NCBI GenBank assembly: GCA_021495925.1
Contig: JAKEKT010000106.1
Span: 1 to 64,000, forward strand
From: Diplodia intermedia
Lineage: Eukaryota; Ascomycota; Dothideomycetes; Botryosphaeriales; Botryosphaeriaceae
Length of the DNA: 64,000 bases
Direction: 5' to 3'
In this document: one piece after another, positions 20,668-30,132 of the stretch
Layout: each line of letters opens with the position of its first letter
Position numbering within the stretch: position 1 is the first letter of the stretch
The notes under the pieces: model-generated
The model's database searches: none
What the model saw: the letters and a program-made list of their open reading frames with translations, nothing else
Told to the model about the DNA's origin: nothing
Made by a program: the position numbers and the translations under genes

Positions 20668-22893
20668 GGAAGTCTGCGTGGTCGGCGTCGGCAACAGGCC
20701 CTGCGAGCTGGCCTCGACCGGGGTGCCGGGAATGGCGGGGAGCGGCTGGGCGAAGCCGGTGCGGGCGGAGGTGGCGCCTTGCCGTGCGTCTCGGTACTGC
20801 TGCTGGGCGGCTTCTGTCTGCTGGAGCTGCAAGTTCGGAGGGCCCTGAGCAGACGAACGCCGTCGCCGGTGGCCGGACGGGAGCGTGGTGGTCGAGGTCG
20901 GAGAAGCCAGATTGGCGACTTGGCCGCACCTGGGCGGATTTATTGGGAGAGATATAGGGCTAATTGTACGAAGGGAGGGCGCTCGGCGGGGCTAGGATAA
21001 GGTCGGCGCGCGATCTGGCGGGCTCGAGTGCTGGCTGCAGCAGAGGGCGGAATTGGCCGTGCTGATGGGCGCGACCTTGGTTCGCGCAGGTGGTGGACAG
21101 TCGTGCAATACGATTGCGGCGGGTGGCTGCGATGCGAATAGCTCAGGGTCACAGTCGCAGGACAGGGATGTGTGCGCGGAGGAGCGAGGCGGCTGCGAGG
21201 GCGCGGAGTCAGGCCGGCGTCATGTCAGGGCGGCGCAGGTGTCGCAGCAGTGCAGTGAGCGAAGAGAATGGATTGAAGCAGCGCTGGCCGATCTGGCTCC
21301 AAGCCAGAGGCCAACGGTGCGCGGCGGAGATTAGGAGCTGCCCGCTTGGCAGCTCGCCCGTCCCGTCCATGGCGGAGCGATTGCGTGCCGCTCGCCTTCT
21401 TCACGGCAGAATAGCTGGCACCTGGGCCCAGCACCCTCGCCGCCCTCGTATCACCGCTTACATACTGTGCGATGGCACCTCGGCTGCGCCCGCGAGCCCT
21501 TGCGTGGTGGATCAGCCGTACGAGCCTGCGTGAAGACACGTCGCGCGCTGCGATCGCCGTCGCCGTCACCGTCACGCTGGAGGGTGTCCGCTCCGCTGCC
21601 AGGGCGCCGAAGATGAGGCGAGATGAGTCGGCACACCGCCCGCCCAATCTTCTCCTTTCGACGACTCTCCAGTCGCCAATTTCGCATCTGCGTCCGGCCA
21701 TCTGCTTCGACTGCCCGCCTCGTGTAGCGGGAGCGTAGCGTCCACCGCGGGGCTCCGAGGGATCGAATCTTTTGTTCCTTCCTCTTCGCTTCCACGGCCT
21801 CTTCACCCCCGAAACGGCAGCTGCGAGGGACGATCACGACGATTGCTCGTGGTGACGGCCCGCCGGCCTCGATCCTCCCCGCAAATCAGCGTGCTGAAAC
21901 GAGCGCACTGGAGCTCGTCTCGCGCGATCGACGGCGGAGCATGGCGAGACTCTGCTGGGCGAGACCGACGGGCGGCCGCCGGTGCTGACGACGAACCGGA
22001 GAATCCGCGACGCGCGACGCTCCAGCAGGCGCGACAGCAGTCGTCCAGCAGACGCGACAGCAGTCGACCAGCTGGCGGCGATGGATTTGCCAGCTTGGTG
22101 TGCTGCTGTCCGTTCAACGGCTCAACGGTTCCATGGCTCGCGCAGGGTGACGAGGCGGAAGATGCCTTCGTATGAAGTTGGGCGACTCGTTGCTAATGAT
22201 AGCAGGTTAGCGCCGAGTGAGGCTCTTGGGACTGCATCGAGTGGCTCGCGGGCACGACGGGCTTTGCTGGCGCCCGGGGACGGCTAGGCTGCACAGGGAA
22301 TAGCCGCTGCTCCGGCCGGCCTGATCAACGCCGGCATTCTCGCCAGGGCGCTTCGAGGGCCAACCAAATTGTAAAACCTCAGCGAAGCTCCCGCCCGGCC
22401 TGCCCTCGACGCCCGCGAGATGATCGTTCGTACCGCTCCACCAATCGCGCGTGCTGCTCGCGCTGTACAGTACCTGCTCTGCGGCGCCCGCAATCAGTTC
22501 CGAGCGTTAGGCTGTTGCACCAATGTACTTTTGCTTTGCCCGCCCGACGACGGCCATTGCGTGCTCTGTTTCCGTCTTCTTCTTCTTCCTCTGTTTCTCC
22601 ATTCACTTCTCAAAAGTTGCCGCCTCTGTTTCTCTCCTTCGTTCCCCGCGTTGACGCGCTGTTGCCTTGTTCTTGTTCCTATTGTCACTGCCTTGGCCCC
22701 GCCTCTTAGACAACAATAGAAGCCCCCAGTGTTTCGGGCTCCCAAAAGCGACCTGCATTTCCTGCGACCATGTCTTCTTTCGACCTCTCATAATCCATTA
22801 TAGTTCCTTGTCGCCGACTCGACGCCTTTGTCTGACACCCGGCTCAAACCCTCCTGACTCGAAGCCCCCGAAGTCGGGTTCTCGGCGGCTACT
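20668..22893. other. divergent intergenic region
   Basis: About 2.2 kb between the GT34 start and the start of the 1317-residue membrane protein. It is GC-rich with several 90-190-codon frames on both strands, none with a recognisable domain. The last 350 bases before 22894 are CT-rich, as expected for a fungal promoter. Confidence 0.5.
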
Positions 22894-25800
22894 ATGGCGA
22901 CTCTCAACCCAGGAACCACTTACGCAAACCCAGACTTTGTTGACGGAGATTCCAAGATCCAAAGGGTAACGCGTTTCCCCGGTGCTGCCGACTTTCGATC
23001 GCCAGCACAACCGCCAGCAGGTCTGGACAGCTGGCAGGCCCAATCCGGGGACTTCAGGGCTCCTCCTCCCTACGAAACATCCCAGGTGGACGATGCGATG
23101 GAGAACCAAGGCGTTGCGGGAGGCTACCACCCGTCCCAGAACTGGGAATACGATGCTTCGCGTGTTGCTGCAAGGAACGCCTTCGCCAAGCAGAAGAGGT
23201 TGTCGTCGCATCTCAACAAGTCAAAATCAAAGAGGAGGAACAAGCCGTTCGGCCAGACCATGAGGCCCGCTATCGCAGTGGACACCAACTACACTCGCCA
23301 CCGTGGGCCTGCGCCGCGTCAAGTCTTTCCTGCCGCCGTTGGGGGGTTGTTCGCTACAGGCAAGCCTGGCATGGTATCACCTGAAGAGGAGAAGGCCCCG
23401 AGCAAGTTCAAGTGGCTGGGACTGGTGAAATCGGCGTCGATGCGCAAGTTGAGACCCGATGACAGGAAGGAAAGCTTCGACAAGTTGGCTCCGACTTACG
23501 AGTTGCAAGAGAAAGCGCCTCTTCCGGAAGACGACGGCTACCGCTTCAAGGCGAAGACGATGCGCAGGAACGCCCCGGAAGTCAAGCCAGAGACAAAGCC
23601 AGTGATGGTTCCATTTGTCCCAGGCCCTCCCCCTGATCTTCCGATTGCCCACATCAGACTACCCGAGACCCCAGAAGAGACGCAGCCGCCGCGCATGAGC
23701 CCCCTCGATGTGTCTCCATCTGATCGTCCCATCACTATCGGTTTGACGGTATCACCGGAACAGATTTCTGATCATGACACGCCTCAATCTGTGCACTCAA
23801 GAGATTTCCTGGACGTTCAATCCGCCGGTCGTCAAAGATCTCCCAGCGCCGGCTCTGCGGAGACGCCTACTATCATCGTCACCCCTGCGAGGGAGAAGGC
23901 TGGCTGGTTGTTCCCCACTATGGACAACAGGCCTCGTCCCGCGTCGAGTGTCTACTCCCGAGCAACGAACGCCTACACCGTTTACAACCCCAGTCGAGAG
24001 CACATTCCCCCTGTGCCTGCAATTCCAGCGAACTTCGAAATCAGGAATGACAACAGTCCTGGGGGAATCAGCACCGCGAATGGATTTGTGATCTCCGAGA
24101 CTCCGTCTGAAGCTGCGCCGCCCCAGCCCGCGGTCTCTTCGAAGGCACAAGAAATTGCGAACACCAAGAAGCCGCGTGTGACTTCTGAAGCCACCCTTTT
24201 CGAAGAGGACAATACTCCTCAATCGGCAGGATCCCTCAGAGGCCCTACTGGCCTGTACATCGACACAAACATTCCGCCAACGCCGCATCGTTCTCGAGGA
24301 TGGTGGAACGTCATCACCACACCGTTCGAGTTCACTCCGTCTCGATTCCGGTTCGCTCCCAGCACGCCTAGCGACGCGAGCACTCCGATTATGCCCATGC
24401 TTCCATCGCTTTTCTCTCGCTCGCCAGACCTGCGCCGCAACTTCTCTGCGAGATCCAGGGCAGCTCAGACGCCACAGTCATCTTCAACGGCCTTCAGCCC
24501 GGCGAGCTGGGAGCGATCATCGTTGGACGAGTCGCCGGCGAGGACTCACGACGACTTGGGAATTTCGACGGTTCGATCGCGCGAGTCTTTGAACAGGTCT
24601 TATCAGCCGGAGGGTGCCCAAAGCGCGATCAGCGCCAGCGACAGGGAAATCCCGGTCGCCCTCGGACAAGGATTTGAGGCTAAATCGGATTCTAACACGA
24701 ACCCCGCGCCACCCAGCCACTCTCACGACAGCAACAATGTCTTCCACCTTTCCAGCCACTACCATTCCAACGGCGTGCCTTTCTATCGGGACGAGGACTT
24801 TGTGCGACGCGACACCGTCCGTAGTACAGATACAACCCCCGTGGTCGCTGTAGCGTCGCTGGGCACTGTCCTGTCTGCGCGCGCCGTGCACGAACCTCAC
24901 AGCCTGACCGACACGCCTCGCAGCATGAACGCCTATGTGGAAGACGCGCCAGCTGAGCCGCGGGCGGCTACTGCTGCAGCTACTCCCCGGCGGTCGACTT
25001 CGACCCGCCGGTCGTCTCGGCCGCATGACATCTCGATGCCTGCGCCTGCAGGTGTAATCCCCTCCAGTCGGCGTACTTCGGCAGATGTTCCCTATTCAAG
25101 CCGTCGTGCTTCCGCAGAGACCCCCCGCTCAAATCAGCACGCCGCAGCAGGGTTCCCCTACTCGAACCACAGGGCGCCCGAGGACATCCATCCAAGTCAG
25201 CGTGAACAGGCGCCTGCTCCTTACTCTAATCCCCCCGCCCCGGCACAGGCCCCCTACTTCCCACCGCCACCGACACAGGTACACCATCATCACCAGCATC
25301 ATAACTACTTCTCGCAGGAGCCGCCCAGCTATGGAAATCCCAATGAACCGCTCGAAAGAGGAGGAACCCGGAGGCCGTTCCCTGGAAGCCCCCATTACAC
25401 GGAGAAGCCACAAAAGGCTCCCAAGGCTCCCAAGGCACCGCGCCAGAAGGGTGCTGGAGGCTATTGGTCTCTCTTCTCCAAGGCTGCCAAGCACGACCCT
25501 AGTGACCCATTGGCGAAGAAGAAGAAGAAGAGGAGGTGTTGCTGCTGGTGCTTCTTCATCACGATCCTCCTAATTCTCCTAATCATCATGGCTGCTCTCC
25601 TCGGAACCTTGCTGCCTAGGAATAAAGGTAGCGATGACAGCAGTTCTAGCACGGGTGGATCTTCGACGTCGCCGGATGGCAGTCCCTCAGCAACCAATGT
25701 CCCTGATACGCCTTCGGTGTGGTTGAACTTGACTGGATTCCCCCCGATCCCGACAGGCGTCGCGACAATTGCTGAGCCCGACAACAGCTATGAGGAGAGC

Positions 25801-26847
25801 GGATGCGTGTCGCCGGAAACGATGTGGAGCTGTGCGGTGCCCAAGGAGCAACAGCAAGACCTGGAGCCGAACGAGCCCAACCAGCCAAACTTCAAATTCC
25901 AGATCAAGTTCGTCAACGGCACCATTTCCAACACGACGGCATTGCAGCCGACGAAGACCAAGCGGTCGATTCAGCACAGGAGGTGGCTCAACTTCCTTCG
26001 GACTCGAGACGAGCCCACGCCTTCTCCTTCGGCCCCCAGCCACGAGGATCAAGCCTTTCTGGGTAACACGACGGACGGCGCTTCGTCTCCGTTCGCGGGC
26101 GAAGACACTCCGTTCTTCATCTCTTTCCTGAACGGCGATCACGTCTCATCGAAGCGGCTGGCCAAGAGGGCCACCAACGGAAGCATCGCGGACATAATCC
26201 CGGATCCGGATGTTGCGTCGGACGGCACCGCGGCGGCGGCGAACCTCCTGTTCTTCCCCGCCAACCAGCCGCTGAAGCTGTACAACCGCGGGGCGGCGGA
26301 CGAGCACTACGGGTTCTACAACTACTTCGACCGGTCCATCTTCCTCAAGAACAACATCGCCGTCAACAGCACCGACACGGGCGAGATCCAGGCGGACCGC
26401 GACGGCGGGTCGACCAAGGAGGCGGCCAAGGTGCGGTGCACGTGGCGGCAGACGCGGTACCTGGTGCAGATCTGGACGCAGTCGAGCGACAGCAAGGCGC
26501 TGCTGGCCACGTCGACCAGCTCGGGGGCGTCGGCGTCGGCTTCGTCGGGCGTCGACTTCGACCGGCCCGGCTCGTTCCCGTACCCCGTCACCATCACGCT
26601 GGACCGCCACGGCGGCAACATCACGGAGAAGATGATCTACTGCTACGGCATGGACGACGACGGCAAGATCATCGACGACTCGGCCAAGCTGCAGCTGGAG
26701 AACCGCGACTTTGGCGGCACGCTGGTGAACCCGGCGTCGGGCCCGTTCGGCGACGTCAACGTCACGCTGGCCGATGGCGGGCCGGGTGGCATTGACGGCG
26801 GCACCGGCGGTTGTGGGTGCAAGTGGCGGAACTGGGAGAATGCGTAG
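22894..26847 (+). CDS. large single-pass membrane protein, disordered cytosolic N-terminus and glycosylated C-terminal domain
   Basis: A 1317-residue protein in one uninterrupted exon; I do not recognise a characterised family. Residues 1-870 are Pro/Ser/Arg-rich and predicted disordered, with a His/Pro tract near 790-810. A basic, Cys-rich stretch KKKKKRRCCCWC directly precedes one hydrophobic helix (FFITILLILLIIMAALLGTLL) at about residues 885-905; such cysteines beside a helix are often palmitoylated. The C-terminal 410 residues carry several N-x-S/T sites and aromatic segments (RGAADEHYGFYNYFDRSIFL; VRCTWRQTRYLVQIWTQ) that look like a folded extracytoplasmic domain, ending GGTGGCGCKWRNWENA. 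Positive charges before the helix suggest type II topology. A role in the cell wall or membrane is a guess. Confidence 0.82.
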   Translation: MATLNPGTTYANPDFVDGDSKIQRVTRFPGAADFRSPAQPPAGLDSWQAQSGDFRAPPPYETSQVDDAMENQGVAGGYHPSQNWEYDASRVAARNAFAKQKRLSSHLNKSKSKRRNKPFGQTMRPAIAVDTNYTRHRGPAPRQVFPAAVGGLFATGKPGMVSPEEEKAPSKFKWLGLVKSASMRKLRPDDRKESFDKLAPTYELQEKAPLPEDDGYRFKAKTMRRNAPEVKPETKPVMVPFVPGPPPDLPIAHIRLPETPEETQPPRMSPLDVSPSDRPITIGLTVSPEQISDHDTPQSVHSRDFLDVQSAGRQRSPSAGSAETPTIIVTPAREKAGWLFPTMDNRPRPASSVYSRATNAYTVYNPSREHIPPVPAIPANFEIRNDNSPGGISTANGFVISETPSEAAPPQPAVSSKAQEIANTKKPRVTSEATLFEEDNTPQSAGSLRGPTGLYIDTNIPPTPHRSRGWWNVITTPFEFTPSRFRFAPSTPSDASTPIMPMLPSLFSRSPDLRRNFSARSRAAQTPQSSSTAFSPASWERSSLDESPARTHDDLGISTVRSRESLNRSYQPEGAQSAISASDREIPVALGQGFEAKSDSNTNPAPPSHSHDSNNVFHLSSHYHSNGVPFYRDEDFVRRDTVRSTDTTPVVAVASLGTVLSARAVHEPHSLTDTPRSMNAYVEDAPAEPRAATAAATPRRSTSTRRSSRPHDISMPAPAGVIPSSRRTSADVPYSSRRASAETPRSNQHAAAGFPYSNHRAPEDIHPSQREQAPAPYSNPPAPAQAPYFPPPPTQVHHHHQHHNYFSQEPPSYGNPNEPLERGGTRRPFPGSPHYTEKPQKAPKAPKAPRQKGAGGYWSLFSKAAKHDPSDPLAKKKKKRRCCCWCFFITILLILLIIMAALLGTLLPRNKGSDDSSSSTGGSSTSPDGSPSATNVPDTPSVWLNLTGFPPIPTGVATIAEPDNSYEESGCVSPETMWSCAVPKEQQQDLEPNEPNQPNFKFQIKFVNGTISNTTALQPTKTKRSIQHRRWLNFLRTRDEPTPSPSAPSHEDQAFLGNTTDGASSPFAGEDTPFFISFLNGDHVSSKRLAKRATNGSIADIIPDPDVASDGTAAAANLLFFPANQPLKLYNRGAADEHYGFYNYFDRSIFLKNNIAVNSTDTGEIQADRDGGSTKEAAKVRCTWRQTRYLVQIWTQSSDSKALLATSTSSGASASASSGVDFDRPGSFPYPVTITLDRHGGNITEKMIYCYGMDDDGKIIDDSAKLQLENRDFGGTLVNPASGPFGDVNVTLADGGPGGIDGGTGGCGCKWRNWENA

Positions 26848-27195
26848 CTGATGATTTGTTTTGCTTTCGTTGATTTTTTATCTTGGATAATTTTTTTTGT
26901 TCAGCTCCAAGTTGGATACCATGAGGGGACGAATGCAGATGATTGTAATGTACCACGAAGACATGGAGGGCTCAGGCTCGGGAAAGCCGTAGAAAAATAG
27001 CATATGAAACGGTCTGGCACAAGATGATCGAGCTCGCAGCGATTGCTTTGCGGCGGTGCGGTGAATACCTGTTTTGCGCGGGTGTCTCACTAAAGCGGAA
27101 CAGGCGAGCTGTCCCTCCGCAAGACACCTCCGCCTTCCTCCGCACTACCTACCCACCTCACCCCCGATGCCACCGCCACTCTCGTCACCGCCGCC
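26848..27195. other. short intergenic region
   Basis: About 350 bases between two tandem genes, holding the terminator of the membrane-protein gene and the promoter of the OS-9 gene. I see no distinct element. Confidence 0.5.
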
Positions 27196-29385
27196 ATGAC
27201 CAAGCACTTTTGGGCCCTGCCCGCAATCGTCCAGCTGGTGCTGGCGAGCCAGGGATCTTTCAGCGTGTTGGACGACCTGCTCGCTTTCCCGCAGGTACGT
27301 GGAAGCTATCGTTGCTGTTGCGCGTGCCGAGCTGCGCAAGCTGGCATCAACCGCAACCACCACGGCGCGCCGCCACGACACCAATTGCCGCACAGACAAC
27401 TAACACGCCGGCGCCGACCAGTACCAAATCGTCTTCACCGACTCCGCCATCGCCGAGGACTACGCGCGCTCGCTGCACGCCGCGTCGCCGTCGAAACCAC
27501 AACGACCGCCGCCCATCGCCGTCGCCGACGCCGACGCCGACAACGCCGGGGCGGCGCAGGCCACCGTCGAGCTCTCGCACCTCCAGCCGCCCCCCGACGA
27601 CGGCAACAATGCCGATAAGCACTTCCACGGGGGCGGCGGCGGCAGCAGCAGCGACAACGCGCCACCGCACGCCGATCCCTTCAAAGACTCGACGACGAGC
27701 AACGACAACGACGACTCCGACTCCGACGACGAACTCGCCGCCGCCTACGAACTCATGACGCTCAACGCGCAGCCCTACCTCTGCCGCATCCCCATCGTGC
27801 CCGCCGCGGTCCCGGACAACAGCACCGCCGCCGACGACGACCACAACACGGCGGCGTCCAGGGCGGACGAGGAAGCAAAGGAGCTGGCGCGCGCGAGCGA
27901 CCGCGGATGGGAGCTGCTGCGGGGCATGCAGGGCAACTGCATCTACTTCCTGAGCGGCTGGTGGAGCTACAGCTTCTGCTACAACGACGGCGTCAGGCAG
28001 TTCCATCAGCTGCCGCCGAGCCGCGGCGTGCCCGTGTATCCGCCCGTCGAGGATCCGAACGTGCATAGTTTCACGCTGGGGACGTTTCCGAAGGAGGGGG
28101 AGAGGGGGGCCGGCGCCGGGAAGGCCGGCGGTGAAGGTGGTGTGGGTGAGGAGGTGGATGACGAGGGCGTGCCGGTGGGCGGCCGGTCGTCGTCGGCCGG
28201 GGCGGGTAGGGAGAGGGAGAGGGAGGAGACGGGCGTGGCGAGGCTGGAGACGAAGGGCGAGACGAGGTATCTCGTGCAGAAGCTGACGGGCGGCACGACG
28301 TGCGACTTGACGGGGAAGGAGCGGAAGATTGAGGTCCAGGTACGTGACCCAGACAGAGAGAGAGAGAGCAGCAGACGTACGAAGAGAGGAGTATCGGAAG
28401 CTAACCGCGCCAACCAACGCAGTTCCACTGCCACCCCAACACGCCCGACCGCATCGGCATGATCAAAGAGGTCGCGACGTGCTCGTACCTCATGGTCATC
28501 TACACGCCCCGCCTCTGCAACGACGTCGCCTTCCTCCCGCCGCAGGAAAACCGCGCCCACGCCATCTCTTGCGCCCCCATCGTCTCGCCCGGCGACGTCG
28601 TGCCCCCCGCCAACACCCCGCGTGGCAGCCGCCGCCACAAGTCGAACCCCAACCACGTCCAACAGCAAGCCTCCGCCCAAACCGACATCGAGCTCCCCGA
28701 CGCCCTCAAGAACCCGGCCACCGGCGGCGAGGACAACACCGGCCACGCCCAACAACAACACGAGCAACAACAACAGGAGCAACAAAACGAACAACAAGCA
28801 ACCAGCCCACCCCTCCCCACCATCGGCGGCATCCCCGTCGGCGCCCAGCGCCTCGTCGGCGCGCCGGGCCGCGTCATCGAAAAGTCGGCCGTGGCGGGCG
28901 GCACGGGCAAGACGACCTTGCTCGGCGTCGTCGCCGCCTCCGAGGGCGCCGGCCGCCCCGCGCACACCATGGACGCCGAGCAGCTGAAAAAGTTAAGGAT
29001 CGACGACGTCACAGAGGTCGAGAAACTGAAGACTCAGCTCGCCCGCTGGGCTGGCAGGAAGGCGTGGCGGTTGGAGTTGGTTGAGACGCCGCGCGGGCGC
29101 GAGTTTAGGGGGATTATTGAGAATGATGATGATGATGAGGGGGAGGATAGGGAGGATAGGGAGGATGGTGGGGAGAGGGAGAGGGGGGAGGGGCAGGGCG
29201 AGTTTGATGAGGGGGAGTGGGGGGAGTGGGAGTGGGAGGGGGAGTGGGTGGATGATGGTGGTGAGTGGGATCGGTGGGGTGCTGGTGGTGAGGATGGTGG
29301 TGAGCATGGTGGTGGTGATGGTGGTGGTGGGGATGATGGTGGGAGTGGTGGTGGTAGTGAGGAGGTGTATCGGGAAGAGTTGTAG
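27196..29385 (+). CDS. yos9: OS-9/Yos9-type ER lectin of ER-associated degradation
   Basis: ER-lumenal lectin that reads trimmed mannose on misfolded glycoproteins and passes them to the Hrd1 ligase. Exons 27196-27294, 27422-28339 and 28423-29385; introns 27295-27421 and 28340-28422; 659 residues. A signal peptide (residues 1-19) precedes the conserved start of the mature chain (FSVLDDLLAFPQYQIVFTDS). The MRH domain spans about residues 260-430: GNCIYFLSGWWSYSFCYNDG, FHQL, the TCDLTG turn, FHCHPN and CSYLMVIYTPRLCND. An Asp/Ser-rich insert interrupts the N-terminal part and a Gln-rich insert follows the MRH domain. The tail is very rich in Glu, Asp, Gly and Trp, with imperfect GEW/WEWE repeats. 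The last four residues are REEL, an HDEL-like retrieval signal. Confidence 0.9.
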
Positions 29386-30132
29386 GGGAGGGGAGTAAAT
29401 TTTTTTTTCCCCCAGTTGTTGTTGGTGGGGAGAGGGGGGATGTGAGAGGGAAAGAAAGAAAGAGTAGCGCTGTCGTTGCTAGTTGGAATTTTATATTGTA
29501 CAGACGCTGTGCAGCATCTTCTTCTTCTTCTTCTTCTGGCTGGGTTGTTGTTGTTGTTATTTCTTGGCGTTTTTCGTTGAAGTGGGGGTTTGAAATGGGG
29601 GTGATGTGCACGCAGGCATTTATTTGATTTTCTTCACGCTTGATTGCTTTATTCACCAAAGCCACAAGAATCGTTGATGGTAAGTGACGGGTGTTGCTCC
29701 CCCAGAGCGCGTGGTTTGTAAATCTACAGGCTGACCGCGGAAGATACAGTTCGTCCACCAGATGGCTGATAGGCAGTACGAAGCTGAGTGTCTTGTCAAC
29801 TGTTCTTGCTTTTGGACGACGGAATCAAACCTTGCAGGTCTCAATTACACAGGGCTCGCGATTGACCTGATTGACAAGCGCAAAGTATTTTTTTTTGCTT
29901 TGAAAAAAGCTTGTTCAAGGTAAGTGAATCCGTTATAGATATGTTTGTTTTATTCACTGAATGGATCGTATATTCTCAAAGCGCATGGAGTGTAGGTTTA
30001 GAGGCTATCAATTTCCCCATACCACAAACTGTCGACTGGAATGAGTAAGATCGAAGAGAAGAAGAAAAACTTCATTCCAAGGGAAGATACGCTCATCAGA
30101 CTCATGTGGAGAGACCGATATCGCTGCTCGCT
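29386..30132. other. intergenic region with an isolated hAT terminus
   Basis: Convergent 3' ends of the OS-9 and HET genes. It has homopolymer T and A runs and a TTCTTC repeat. At 29850-29883 it carries a 34-bp copy of one hAT terminus (listed separately). No gene is seen. Confidence 0.6.
29850..29883 (+). repeat. solitary 34-bp hAT terminal fragment
   Basis: It begins with CAGGGCTCGCGATTGACC and matches, base for base over 34 positions, the reverse complement of the right terminus of the hAT element at 37212-37245. After 29883 the sequence diverges into A/T-rich DNA. I found no facing GCGAGCCCTG within the next few hundred bases, so this is a truncated copy, a relic of a deleted element, or one end of a degraded non-autonomous element. 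Confidence 0.8.

Noticed and set aside
21489..21498. A near match (GCGAGCCCTT) to the hAT terminus
   Set aside because: One mismatch in ten bases and no further similarity beyond it; such a match is expected by chance in a window this size.
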